A stretch of 64,000 nt of DNA from assembly GCF_030272615.1 (NCBI RefSeq), contig NC_081415.1:603035644-603099643 (forward strand), written 5' to 3'. The position numbers and the translations under genes were made by a program. This document shows, piece after piece, positions 1 through 15,312 of this stretch. Below the pieces are notes generated by a model that ran no database searches, was not told the DNA's origin, and saw only the letters and a program-made list of their open reading frames with translations. Position 1 is the stretch's first letter, and every line of letters begins with the position of its first letter. The DNA comes from Cryptomeria japonica. Its lineage: Eukaryota > Streptophyta > Pinopsida > Cupressales > Cupressaceae.

Positions 1-3560
<3,560 letters not shown>

Positions 3561-3859
3561 GAAATGTATGAGGTATGTGATTAGTATATTATCTATTTAA
3601 TATTGACTTATTGATAGAATTTATTTTACATAATTAATTCATTATGTTTTGAATTCGCTAATGTTTTTAATATTTTTTCTTTGTTATAGGCTGACATGGA
3701 TCCATCACATATCACAGACAGAGATGTGACACTTCTACTGAGCAGGTAAACCTCATTGTAATTGTACAAATTAGATAGAAGCAAACTGTTACATTATTAT
3801 GTTGTTTTTTTTAGTGATTTATACTAATTTTGTAATTGTTAATTATATTCTTAACACAG

Positions 3860-6602
3860 ATAGATGTTCAGGGAAAGGGAAAGGGAGTTGCAGTACTTGA
3901 GCAGCTTTCTAGGGATGTGGAATCATTAGGGTTAAGCAATGATGACCTAGAAGATCCCACAGACCTTATGAAATTCTTTAAAATGCCTCTTATAAAAATT
4001 AGAAAAGAGATTGTTTCTTTGGTAGCCATGCATTCTCTCACTGATGAGATACGAGAGAGGGTGGAATTATTCCTTCAGACAACAGAATACTTGCAAGTAA
4101 GCAATAATGAAAGCTTTAATTATAACAAAAGTTCAATAATGGTTTATATTTTATTCTCTTTTATGTCATTAACTAAAATATGTGCGTATTGTTTTTATAG
4201 CAATTTATCCGCCCTCATCAAAGTCGTTCCCATGATCAGGGTGTTGCAGGATCTTCAGGTGATGACGATTTTCTTGTATTATCACTTGCTTGGCTTATCA
4301 CTTTGAGTACCCAAAACACACCATACTTGATACTGTCAATTTTCAAAATAAAGTTTCATCCTTGTTTACAATTCTCGCCTTTTCATATATTTAATGTATT
4401 ATTCTTTAGGTGTTGTCAATGTTACTATGCAAATGCCATTGCTGCCTCATCAGAGGTTACCCTCACCTGTATTGCCGACTGCAATGTCGGCAACATTTAG
4501 CATGTAGACATCCTCTAGTGCATGTCATATTGGCCCACCCACTATTGGTAGATCCCTCTTTTTCTCTATCTTCTGTCATGTGTTTATTTCCCTTCAAGCA
4601 TTCTTTCTTGAATTCGAATGCCATTTCATAGTGGATTCATTTTTTGTAGGAGGAGATGCACATGAGGATGTACCAAAGGTGATTAGTACTAATAACATAC
4701 CATCATTTCCTGGATCTTCTTGTATTGCTAGTATGGGAACGTTGCAGGCCACATTAGTGGTGAGCGATGAAGAAATGATTCCCTTAAAGATACAAAAGGT
4801 TCCATGTACTTTAAAATTATTATTATATATACTCTAATTATAATTTACTTTATGATCACTCGTTTTGGACTAATAATCCCATGAATTTTTTGCAGGCAAT
4901 GATATTTTCTATAAACATCTTAGTGACATTGCATTGCAGATATTTGGGCCCACCATACGTAAAAGGTGGTACATCATATGTGAACTAACCCTAATTCACT
5001 TTTGGTTTCATATCATCGCTAGAATAGTTTTCCTTTGATCCATTCTTTGAAGTGTAATAAATGTAACTTCAGTTCATTTTTGAATCTAACAGGTTTGTTT
5101 TTTCTTTAAAAGGTGGAATGACCAAGAAAAAAGGTGTAAAGATGAATTGACAAACCAAATGGTTAGTGGTTTGGAAATGACACCTTTGACAAAACCAAGC
5201 TCCTTGAAAAAGCTGGCACATATCTAAAGTAGGTGAGGGACCATTACAGGACCCATTTGGAGAGGAACCTAAAGTACGAGTGTCCCCCCCATGATTCCAG
5301 AGAGGGAGTGGAAGGACTTGATTTTGGATGCCAAGGAGAAAATTGAAAGGAAAAAAGGAAATACACCACTAGACGCCAGAAGAAGGTACAGGATACTATT
5401 AAGAATGTAATTATGTACTAATTAATTAATCTATATATTTATATAATCTAACATATTTCTAACTTTTTATAGATTGAGTGACACATCAAAGGCAACCAAG
5501 CCAAGGCAAGAAAAGCACAGGCAACACAAACTCGACTCTGATGGTTACATGAAACTTGCTGTATGAATTCCAAGTATCTCATGTAAATGAAATATTGCAT
5601 CAAAATATTAATAAATTGCAAACATTTTTTTTAATCAAACAATGCAAGCAAAATTTACGGTACCAAGCAAAAATGCAAGGCTTTGAATTCAATAGAGCAC
5701 CCATAGAAGATGACAAGAGAATTGCCTACCAGAAAGGCTATTTAGCCATGGCTGATCAACTACAAGAATTGAGTGGGATACACAATATTTGAGTGCATCT
5801 AACAAATAGGTAAATATGCTAAATGGAAGTTGTTTCAAATTGAATACTTTACCAATAATCTAATTGATGTTGAGTTACAACATAAAGTGACTATATTTAT
5901 TTTAAATAAGCAAGCAATGATAACAATGTGCATGTCATTGGAATGCAGCCTGCTAATTATGAAACACCACCTACACATGAAGGTCCAGATGTGCATCCCA
6001 TTAATGGAGGTATTCATTTTCTATTCAAATTTATTTATTTAGCTATTAAGACAATTAAACATCTTATTTTGTAATTAGAGTAGTAATTAATGTAACCTTT
6101 TTTGTTAATATTTTAGAGCATGTAGTCGGTGGTGAGCAAGTGGAGCATGATCTAGGTACAGAACATCAAGAACGTGATCTTCCCCACTCAGGTAAAGAGG
6201 ACCACTATTATTGCTTTAAACAAATATAATTGCAATTGGTGTTCAGCATTAATGTAACCTTTAGTATTTCAAATCTAGATGATCTAGAGGGTGTTTAGCA
6301 TGTTGAGGTTGAGGCTACAGAGAATGATGTGGCCCCATAAGGTAAAGAGCACAACAATTATGTTCTCTAAATTAATGAAATACTTGTAACAATAATAATT
6401 TTTTTTTTTGAATTTAACCCATTTATTTGTTATTGCAGAGGACCCCCCTTCACTTCAGTGTCCTCGTCCTCAGTATAGGACTAGGTATACATCGAGATCA
6501 TAAGCAGTTGGCAGAACATCTGCAAAGGGGGGAAATGATGAAGAAACCGATGTTCCACTTAGTCATTTCATAGCTTCAAAGAAAAAACAAAGAAATAAAT
6601 GA
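3860..6602 (+). pseudogene. Second CACTA gene (TnpA / Transposase_24-like), multi-exon, decayed
   Basis: CACTA elements often carry a second gene downstream of Tnp2 whose product binds subterminal repeats; this region fits that position. Exon-like blocks with matching phase and GT/AG borders can be followed: 3860-4096 (IDVQGKGKGVAVLEQL start), 4201-4258 and 4410 onward (the phase joins cleanly), 4650-4678 and 4748-4797. A block at about 5160-5400 contains DTFDKTKLLEKAGTYL, VRDHYRTHLERN and PEREWKDLILDAKEKIERK, which resembles plant Transposase_24 proteins. Later blocks are at 5470-5560 and 5645-5790. A basic last exon at about 6440-6602 ends SHFIASKKKQRNK then stop. A run of C at 5283-5290 causes a frameshift, and in-frame stops occur at about 4503 and 5225. 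The first exon is not resolved. Assignment to the second gene is inference from order and the short motif matches. Confidence 0.55.
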
Positions 6603-7230
6603 TTGTAATCTAGCTTATTTGATAATGACTGATTTTTATGTGTTAGTGAATGTAATTATTGGCTAATTATTGGTTGTGGATGATATGTGTTAATTAATAT
6701 TGTTGAATCTTGCGTGTTAATAAATGTTAATCAATGCTTTGTGTTAATGAATGTTATGTGATATTAATGAATGAATGCTATATTTTATTAATGGTAGAAA
6801 TAATTAATGAATGAATGTTATAAGATGTTAACGGGGAATTTAGAGTGACATTAGGGGGGTGCAGAGGGGCCAAATGAGCTTCCACCTTCACGTGGTTGGC
6901 CCTGTTAAGTAGAGAATATTAAACTATTCTTGAAACCAAGAAAAGATCAACAAGATAACACACTTTTCAATATTTCATTATGTTCTAGAGTTAATCTTAT
7001 AGAATAATGTATATTGAATCTTAATGGCAAGGTCCAACAGATCCAACACAAACAACAACACCACAAGTTGTTAGGTATAATGAACTCCCATATTGTCTTG
7101 TCTATACACGAACAATATGAGTTGCTTCTAGTGTTGATATCCAAGGTAGGACTGCAAAAGTTATGAATATGCCTCATCCTTGTAAGATTTTTTATTACTT
7201 GTAAGTCATGAATATTGCTCTTTAGTTGAT
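6603..7230. other. AT-rich stretch, no gene seen
   Basis: The stretch at 6620-6830 contains many degenerate TTAATGAATG units. The rest holds no recognisable coding sequence. No clear CACTA terminal repeat (CACTA start or TAGTG end) was found here, so the right end of the transposon is not placed. Confidence 0.5.
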
Positions 7231-7471
7231 TAAAATTAAATGAAAAATATTTAATGAATACACAAAACTATATACATATGCAGGCGCACCATGGTTGAGA
7301 TGGTCCAACTCCCTAGTCTCACTCTACGAATAAGCTCATGCCATATCTAAATCAAAGACATCTCAAATACATCATTGGTGGAGAGCTGCAAAATGCCATT
7401 TTCATACATAAGCAAGACATACACAATTGGGCACAATCACCAAGAGAACGGTAAAAAGTGTGTTTGAGATT
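7231..7471. repeat. Dispersed repeat, single arm matching the palindrome at 19934-20438
   Basis: This segment (AAAATTAAATGAAAA to GTGTTTGAGAT) matches 19934-20170 over nearly its whole length, and its inner part (from about 7283) also matches the inverse complement of 20230-20438. It therefore represents one arm of the fold-back unit, without the second arm. No coding potential is seen. Confidence 0.85.
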
Positions 7472-8650
7472 GTATCATGGATTCTTTTAAGGATTGTATC
7501 ATGGATGCAAAAAATCTCTTCATTAATCCTTAACTCATGATTGCTATAATACTTCTTTAGACTTCTCATGTCATTTGTTACACTTCTTCACTCTTTTGGA
7601 CTGAGTTTCAACTATGTATTTGCCTTGACTTATGACTATACCTAGCTTTGTCCTATCTTTGTAAGCTTCCTCTTTGAATTGTGGTTGTAGCTTTGATAAT
7701 ACCTTTTTAATGTTCCACTATTTGTAAGGAGGACAACTCCTAATGCATATTGGAAATTGTGTTCTAGTGACTGAGACTAACCTTTTTGTACTTGATGTTT
7801 TTGACTAGTTGTCATAACCTCTAACTTTGATGCTTGTGCCTTAATAGAACTAGATGTTTCTTGTATGCATACTTTTTCAAGGACTGCATTATGATGCTAT
7901 AGGGCTACAAACTAAGATTATTTATTGTATTGAGTTTCACATTTGACATGAGTTTCCCTATGATTGCTATGCCTCTTGAGGTTATAAGGTGTTGTTCTTG
8001 TCAAGCTCTGACAATGCTGCAACAGTAACATATTATTTGTTGTTAAGGTTTGAAAAGACCTTTTAGAAATTTATACCCTGCTCTTTTTCACTCAGTAGAC
8101 TTGATTACTGTCATTTTATTTGGTACTAGGTATGACTGCCTACTGGCTTTTTCTGTAGGTTGTAATCTCTCTAGACTGTATTTTTTGAGTGTTGTTGTTC
8201 TATACTTGACCATCTATTAGGAAAACATAGCTTGAAATGTCCAAAACAATTAATGAATGATTGCACTATCACCAATCTATCTTGAATATTTGACTACTCT
8301 TTAGATTATGATTATGATTGTCATAATATTTCATGAGACTGCTCTATCCCCATATGAAACCCTTTGTTCCCACAAATCAATGCTTTGAACTTGACTGCAA
8401 CTTTATAGTGATCACTATCTTTGTATAGTAAGCTTGCTACTTTCTCAACTTTTGATATATTGGAGGCTCCTAGGATGGTTTCTATCTTATAGTCACAATA
8501 CCTTGCTATAATTTACATTTTAGATCACTGCTCAATGATCATATGATGTCTTTGTCTTTTGAATTTGACTCTCGAGCTTGCTCTATTTCTTGACCTTTTG
8601 AATAATTTTGGGCCACTATTCATTACTTTTAATACCCTATATGTAAAAGA
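7472..8650. other. Unclassified T-rich sequence, left flank of element E1
   Basis: No open frame, LTR edge or known domain was recognised. The sequence is interrupted by E1 and appears to resume at about 15313, with similar base composition and no recognisable content on either side. Confidence 0.4.
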
Positions 8651-9790
8651 TGATGAATACTAAGAGGGGGGGGGGGGGGGTGAATTAGTATATCGAAAAA
8701 CACTACACTTAAACACTTAAATAGTCTAAAGATAAACTAGTAAAATAGTTTAACAGACAGATTGGTTATCACACATGCAAACCAAAATGCAAATAAATTA
8801 TTCACCCACAAAAGAAATACAACCATAACAGAAGATATTTGACGTGGAAACCCAAATGGGAAAAACCACGGTGAGATGGAACTCACAAGTCGCTATCTGC
8901 AAAATAGAAACCAGACCGGTTAAGGTTAGCCCAGTTAAGGTCTTACAATGTTCTTCACTAGAACAGATCCTATTAGGAACCTCAATCTCTGTTAGGAGAT
9001 AAGTCCGATCAAGGAATACCTTGCTAGAGGATTTTAGATTGACAGAGGTGAACCACCTTGTTAGAGGATTTTACAAAAGGCTTTTGGGCCTACCTGGTTA
9101 AGAGCTATATACTTGTCAAAGATGTGAGTAATCAACAACTGTTTGATCTATCTAATAGCACAGACTGCATGATTAGATCCTTGATAGCTTGTTCTTAATG
9201 CACTCTTAAATTACTTCAGTCTTCTACACATTCATATTGTTTTCAACTCCTCGACCACCTTAAATCCTAGCAACAACATAAACCCTTTGCAACAACCTAA
9301 AATCCTAGACATGATGTCCTTTTAAAGGAATTTGATTTCATGTTGGTCCAATAGGATTACATTTCAATTTCCTAGGTTCAATGAATCGAGACACATTCAG
9401 TAACACAACACAAGAAGCACCGCCAGTGTGCTAGCACCATCAAATAATCTATGGACTGGTAACTCATCACAAAATGTCGGTTGGTAACTCATCATAGAGT
9501 ATTACCAGTTCATACAAAAATCTGGTTTCCGGTTTGACAAAAATGAAGACTGGTAGAAATGTGTTATGCCACTTTAATCGCTCATACTGCTTGAGGTCAA
9601 CATGCCGCTTTAGACCGGTAAACACATTCTAAAAAACATCAATAATCTAATGACTATAATACAACATACCTACAACATATCGGTTGGAACAAATACCGGT
9701 TGTGCTCTAACTCATACATATAAAGAGGATCTTAATGCAAGTGTGTGTCCATCAATGACAATCACAACATAAACATAAAAAATGCCAACA
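8651..9790 (-). repeat. E1 3' LTR
   Basis: Nearly collinear copy of 14205-15312, diverged mainly by transitions and small indels. The poly-G run at its + strand left end is 15 G here and 8 G in the other copy. It contains several ACCGGT motifs or their CpG-decay products (for example 8914, 9525, 9617, 9695). Confidence 0.9.
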
Positions 9791-9804
9791 ATCTCCCCCT
9801 TTGG
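9791..9804 (-). promoter_or_regulatory. E1 polypurine tract
   Basis: On the minus strand this reads CCAAAGGGGGAGAT and directly abuts the TGTTGGCA start of the 3' LTR. It is the expected plus-strand DNA primer. More purine boxes of the same kind lie further inside, at about 10015-10070. Confidence 0.85.
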
Positions 9805-10516
9805 CATTTATGGCAACACTTAGGAAAATAAAATTTTGACATCTAAGTGTTTACCAACAAAATCATGCCATTAGCAAAATTGCTCTCCCTAAGCATATAC
9901 ACTGTCCCTTAATCAATACAATGTATAGCAATTTTGCATACAGAGCATAAACATTGAGATATCAAAGCATATAGCATATATCAAAGCATATAGAAAAATT
10001 TTAAGTACCAGATACTTCTCCCCTATACTTTGCCAAAATAGAATACTTCTCCCCCTTTGCCAACAATGACAAAGTACTGCTAAACAACCTTGTTTCCATT
10101 TGATATATAAAAATAATAAAAGTTTATGACAATAAGGAATAGTACTTTTCAAAAATAGATTTATAGTCCTACAAGAATTGCTTCATTGATAGAGACCAAG
10201 ACTCAAGTAGGGAGGTGGCCACTTCTTTCTTTGTTTGCATCTAGGAGACTTGTTCTTCCATGGCATCAACTATGCTAATCTCCTATGTAACTGTGAAGGA
10301 ATCCAGGTTCAGATAACACTTCTGAAGAATTTACAGACATGAAAATAAAACCAGTTGAAGCTCCTGCAAATCTCTAGACCATGTGTTGATCTCTTGCTCC
10401 ATTTTCACTGACTAGATATGAAACTGGTGAACAGTTTGCCCATAAGTTGTGAAGGAATCATAAGGTGGCTTGAATGTGCTCAAGTAAGACTGTAAGTCTA
10501 TTTGAAGCTTTTTCTT

Positions 10517-13460
10517 CTAAGCTAGCACATCATAATAGAACAGATGGGGTTGGCAGATTTTGCTAAGTAGCAGATTTCCCTCATCCAAAGTGTCCCTTAT
10601 ATACTTTTGGTCTTTCTGCAATTCAGACCGGAGCTCATTCAACTTCTTTACTAGAGCAATGTTAAGAGATTTTTGATGCTCTTTCTTGACATTTGCCTCA
10701 GCTGCTTCTTCTAGGCTCTGCACCTGATCATCCACTACTGTACATAGGAGCTTTAGTCTAGCTAATGATGAATCAATGTTTGGAAGATTTGTACCAGATA
10801 TCAAACCGGTAAGTGTGTCCACAACCGCTTGAATTATATCCTGCTCCTTCTTCCTTCGAATGATTTCAAGGCACTCTTGAGCAACCTTGATGCTCTACAT
10901 TAGCTCTGATTCACTTGTAGACTAGAGATCTATAGGATTGGAGAGGTTAGTTGGTTTGGCCTAACTCTCGGTTGCCTTCGAAGTCTCCATCTAGGTGCTC
11001 TTCGCCACTTCTCCTACCTTGTCCTCTTTCGCTTTCTTCTTCTCCGCTTCTCTCCTCTTCTCTGCTTCCTTGTCCTCCTTAGCCTTTTTCTTTTCTTCTT
11101 CCTTCTTCTTCTCTTGTTCCTTATCTTCTTCTTCTTTCTTTTTCTTTTCATCTTCTTGCTTCTTTTTCTCCTCTTCATCCTTCTTCTGCTTCTCCTCTTC
11201 ATTCTTCTTCTTCTTCTCCTCTTCATCCTTCTTTTGCTTCTCCTCTTCATTCTTCTTCCTCTTCTCCTTTTCCTTCTTCTTTTTCTCGTCTTCATCTTTT
11301 TTATGTTTCTCCTCTTCATCTTTCTTCTTCTTTTCCTCTTCATCTTTCTTGTTTTTCTCTTCTTCCTACTTCTTCTGCTTCTCTTCTTCATCCTTTTTCC
11401 TCTGCTCTGCCTCTTCCTTTGCCACTTCCTATCTGTCCTCAGCTTTCTTCTCCTATTCAGCCTATTGCTCTTGTCCTATTACCTTAGATGGTATTTCTTG
11501 AGTAACATCTTCTTCATCCAGGGCATCAACATCAATAGTGTCAACCGGTTCATCAACCAGATTTCCTTCATCATCAAATGCTTCATCTAGTTTGGATATA
11601 ACCGGTTCTTTCTTAGCTTGCCAGTTGGCTTTAGCCAATCGATGCATCTTTAGAGAATCTAGAGCACGAGTGTGTGTATCCTTGAGCACTTCCTTACCTT
11701 TTCCTTCTAGTAATAGGAGTCTTCTTCTTCTCATGAAGAAAAGACCTTTGTATTTGTTCATTACATCGAACAGTTCCAAATTTGATACATCAGGAAAGTG
11801 TTCAGCAAATTTTTTTTCTCTCATTTCCTATTCCTGCTTTATGGCAATGCACCATTTATTGTCTAAGGACTTATACAATGAATCCAGTGTTTCAGATCTA
11901 AATTCTGAAGGGGACCGATCCTTAATACATAAATATTGAATTATTTCTTTTTCCACTGCCTCCTTTTCATCATCATTAAAGTCATCAAAATAATCAATTA
12001 AATCATTCAATACTTTTCTCCTAATGTTTTTGATAGTTCTTGTAGGAGGAGATATCTATATTTACTTGTGCTGAAGATGCCAGTTCATTCTTTGTCTTCT
12101 TTCTTGTCTGTCTCGCCTTCTTGGGCTGCTCCTCAAACACAGTTTCTTCTGAGTCCAGAGAGTTGCTTTTTGTCTTCCTTTTCCTTTCAAATACTTTAGC
12201 TAGTGATGCTTCTGGTTTCTTTTTACCTGGTGACCACTTGGTCAGTCTTGGAGTTATAGTAGTAACCGGTGCTGATGCTACAGGCACTGCCTTTGCCTTC
12301 TTCACTATCGGTTTTTTCTCTTTCACTACTGGTGGTTCCTCAGCCAGTGCTATCCTCTCTAGGTAGGTGTTGGTTCTCTTTGCCTTAGGATCAAGTGGTG
12401 AGGCAATAAGGGTAGAGGCATACCCTTCCAGCATGTCGTACATCACCTCATATCCCATTGGCTCCACTTCTTCCATTCTAGGCTCAATAGCCTCCATTAT
12501 ACATTTGTCCACCTGGATGGTGAAACAAATGTCATCTTCATATTTCTTGACAATATCACCTGAGATCCTCATCCTTTTGCTCATTTTTCATCTAAACTCA
12601 TCAAAATACTTGTTCAGAACTTCAGGATAACTGGTTCCCACTACTTGCAAACTTTCCTTTATCTGTTTGGTAACTGGTTGGTCCGCAGACCACTGAATGT
12701 CTCCCACTCCTGGGAAGTATCCTTGAAAGTAAAAGAACAACCCAACCAATAGTTGTCCAAACTTGAACCTCAGTGCATTATCTTGTTTGATTGATTTTAG
12801 GTTCAATAGGAGTTGCATCTGCATACCAGTGCATAGGTCAAATGATGCATCCTCCTTTATCATCTAGTAAGTGGCATTTACGGTTGTAGTAGATACAGAG
12901 TTAATCTTGTTGGCTGAGAATGTCCGGTATCCAATCACCATACATGCATACTTCACCAGATCATCCTTGATTGAATTGACTATCATGCCACGTGAGTCAC
13001 TCACTGAACTGGTGAGCTTGGACATTTTAGTTTTGCTAATAGTCCTTAGGGCTTGTACTTCCCCTGTATTGCAGAAACTGGTGACTGCATGAATTGCCTG
13101 CGGTGTGATATCATGCATCCTCTCCAGGTACATTTTGTCTCCATGGACTCTTCTCAAAATGATCTTTATATGATCCTTTGTAAATTCTTCCAAGAAGTAT
13201 ACAACATTATGGAGTTTCTTCCTCTCCAAGATACTATACTCTAGTTTAATTTTCTTATCCTTTCCACAAAATAGACCTAGTTGGGAGTGGATGGCCAGAA
13301 ACCCTAGGTCTTCAATCTTGCAATCTATGTAGTCATAAATTCCCTCTTCTACTATCACTCCAGCCGAAACTTGTGATAGGGCATTATACTTTGACTTCCG
13401 TTGAATAAAACTTTCAGACTCAATAGATGCACTAGAACTAGTATGAGATACGGAAGCCAT
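10517..13460 (-). pseudogene. E1 large ORF, env-like/unknown retrotransposon protein, broken
   Basis: A single ancestral reading frame of roughly 1,000 codons, starting MASVSH at 13460, can be followed to 10517 with several stops and one frameshift near 12015. The N-terminal part (about 12870-13460) is homologous to the ORF at 52397-53275 of element E2; matching stretches include RVHGDKMYLERMHDIT and YRTFSANKINSVS. A second shared block begins MSKRMRISGDIVKKYEDDICF (about 12575-12510). Then follow a Lys/Pro-rich linker, an acidic block, a Lys/Glu low-complexity tract (about 11010-11440) and a C-terminal predicted coiled coil (10517-10822). No enzymatic motif is visible. The N-terminal layout (TH/SxNxVS, then an acidic helix, then a hydrophobic LLVxLxxxF segment) resembles the domain found in SIRE env-like ORFs and putative plant transposon proteins. 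That resemblance is an inference by eye. Confidence 0.6.
11010..11440 (-). repeat. Lys/Glu-codon low-complexity tandem repeat in E1 ORF
   Basis: On the minus strand, degenerate units of about 36-48 bp encode EEEKQKKDEEEKKK-like repeats. They look like a purine-rich minisatellite that grew inside the ORF. The homologous ORF of E2 has no such array at this position. Arg-rich or Phe/Leu-rich readings in other frames are shadows of this repeat. Confidence 0.9.
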
Positions 13461-13938
13461 TGTAGAAATTTTAAGAACTCGAGAAATACCTTTTAAAACA
13501 CACAAATTTAGGGCTTTCTGATTCTCCTTCATTCCTCACTTTGTCGGTAGTTGAATCACTGCTTTGTGTTCTCCACTTAACTGTTTTCTATTTGAATTTG
13601 AATCTACTTCATGGTTTCTCAATTTCTCCAAATCTCTACTCAAATCATCTTTTCATCGCTCTGATCTTTGAAAAACTTTTCTTCAGTTGAAAACTGATAG
13701 TGAGAAATGATTTCAAAAATGCTTTTAAACATAGTCCTCACCTACCATCATTAATGCTCCTCCATTAGGGCATAAACCCTAATTTGCCTTTTTACTATTT
13801 TCAGTCTTCTGCCAAGTAACAGGTATCATATATTGGTTAAGGTCTTTTGCCGGTATAAATCGGGGATTTAAAAACATTTTGTCATTTTCTCCCCCTAAGC
13901 CTTTTGAAGCTTAGTTTGTCGGTTCCAATATTTCCACA

Positions 13939-14190
13939 CTAGGTGCAGAAACCGGTTCCTCTTCCAACATTACTAGTTTCCTCTTCCAGTTTTTGTTCAT
14001 GTCTGCTTGAACTATTTTCAGATAGCTCCATCAGCTTTTTTGCATGTTCTCTCCTTTTTGCTTGAGATGCCTTGTATTCGACCATAAGATCATCATAGGC
14101 TTGCTTAGACTGAGTGAGCCATAGAGTAAGTTCCCTCAAGGTGTATTCTCCCATATCTCTTTCCAAGTGGTTAAACTTATAGAAAGGTTG
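13939..14190 (-). pseudogene. E1 short leader ORF, coiled-coil Gag remnant?
   Basis: This is the first readable segment after the primer site. It encodes about 80 residues rich in Lys, Glu and Gln (for example ERDMGEYTLRELTLWL, then AKKLMELSENSSSRHEQK), with a heptad-like pattern, and stops at 13939. It occupies the position of the coiled-coil plus zinc-knuckle ORF1 of E2 but lacks knuckles. It may be what is left of a Gag. No catalytic motif is seen. Confidence 0.4.
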
Positions 14191-14202
14191 GCTCTGATAC
14201 CA
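14191..14202 (-). promoter_or_regulatory. E1 primer binding site (initiator Met tRNA)
   Basis: On the minus strand this reads TGGTATCAGAGC, complementary to the 3' end of plant initiator methionine tRNA. It lies two bases (AT) from the 5' LTR, the same spacing as in E2. Confidence 0.95.
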
Positions 14203-14204
14203 AT

Positions 14205-15312
14205 TGATGAATACTAAGAGGGGGGGGTGAATTTGTATACAAAAAAACACTGCACTTAAACACTTAAACAGTCTAAAGATAAACTGGTAAAATAGTTTAA
14301 CAGACAGACTGGTTATCACACATACAAACCAAAATGCAAATAAAGCATTCACCCACAAAAGAAATACAACCATAACACAAGATATTTGACGTGGAAACCA
14401 AAATGGGAAAAACCACGATGAGATGGAACTCACAAGTCACTATCTGCAGAATAGAAACCAGACCGGTTAAGGTTAGACCAATTAAGGTCTTACAATGTTC
14501 TTCACCAGAATAGATCCTATTAGGAATCTCAATCTCTATTAGGAGATAAGTCCGATCAAGGACTACCTTGCTAGAGGATTTTAGATTCACAGAGGTGAAC
14601 CAACTTGTTAGAGGATTTTAAAAAAGGCTTTTGGGCCTACTTGGTTAAGGGCTGCAGACTTGTCAAAGATGTGAGTAATCAACAAGCGTTTGATCTATCT
14701 AATAGCACAAACTACTCGGTTAGATCCTTGATAGCTCATTATTAATGCACTCCTACATTACTTCAATCTTCTACACATTCATATTATTTTCAACTCCTCA
14801 ACCACCTTAAATCCTAGCAACAACATAAACCCTTTGCAACAACCTAAAACCCTAGACATGATGTCCTTTTAAAGGAATCTGATTTCATGTCAGTCCAATA
14901 GGATTACATTTCAATTTCCTAGGCTCAATGAATCTAGAAATACTTAGTAACATGACACAAGAAGCACCACCAGTGTGTCAGCACTGTCAAACAATCAGTG
15001 GATTGGCAACTCATCACAAAGTATTACCAGTTCATACAAAAAGCCGGTTGCCGGTTTGACAAAAATGAAGATTGGTTGAAATGTGTTATGCCACTTTAAT
15101 TCCTCATACCACTTGAGGTCAACATGCCACTTTAGATTGGTAAACACATTCTGCAAAACATCAATAGTCTAATGACTATAATACAACATACCTACAACAT
15201 ACCGGTTGGAACAAATACCGATTGTGCTCTCACTCATACATATAAAGAGGATCTTAATGCAAGTGTGTGTCCATCAATGACAATCATAACATAAACATAA
15301 AAAATGCCAACA
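14205..15312 (-). repeat. E1 5' LTR
   Basis: This is the 5' LTR in the element sense, because the primer site adjoins it at 14191-14202. It ends CCAACA at 15312 on +. Compared with the other LTR it shows many C/T and G/A differences, which indicates an old insertion. Confidence 0.9.

Larger units (their letters stand above)
8651..15312 (-). mobile_element. Element E1: pol-less LTR retrotransposon, SIRE/copia-like signals
   Basis: A structurally complete LTR element read on the minus strand. Direct repeats of about 1.1 kb lie at 8651-9790 and 14205-15312. On + they run TGATGAATACTAAG...ATGCCAACA. A primer site complementary to initiator-Met tRNA lies two bases inside the 5' LTR (14191-14202), and a polypurine tract abuts the 3' LTR (9791-9804). 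The interior of about 4.4 kb encodes a short coiled-coil ORF and a long Lys/Glu-rich ORF. No protease, integrase, reverse transcriptase or RNase H motif is seen, so it is non-autonomous. Flanks AAAGA (left) and AAAAC (right) do not form a convincing target duplication. The lineage assignment rests on its polypurine tract and LTR edge, which match the copia element ending at 47664. Confidence 0.9.

Noticed and set aside
11014-11590. Arg-rich minus frame and Phe/Leu-rich + frames
   Set aside because: Shadows of the Lys/Glu-coding repeat of the E1 ORF; no domain and no start context.
10517-13460. Host nuclear protein or transcription factor gene
   Set aside because: It lies between LTR, primer site and polypurine tract and has a homologue in the same position in E2, so it belongs to the element.
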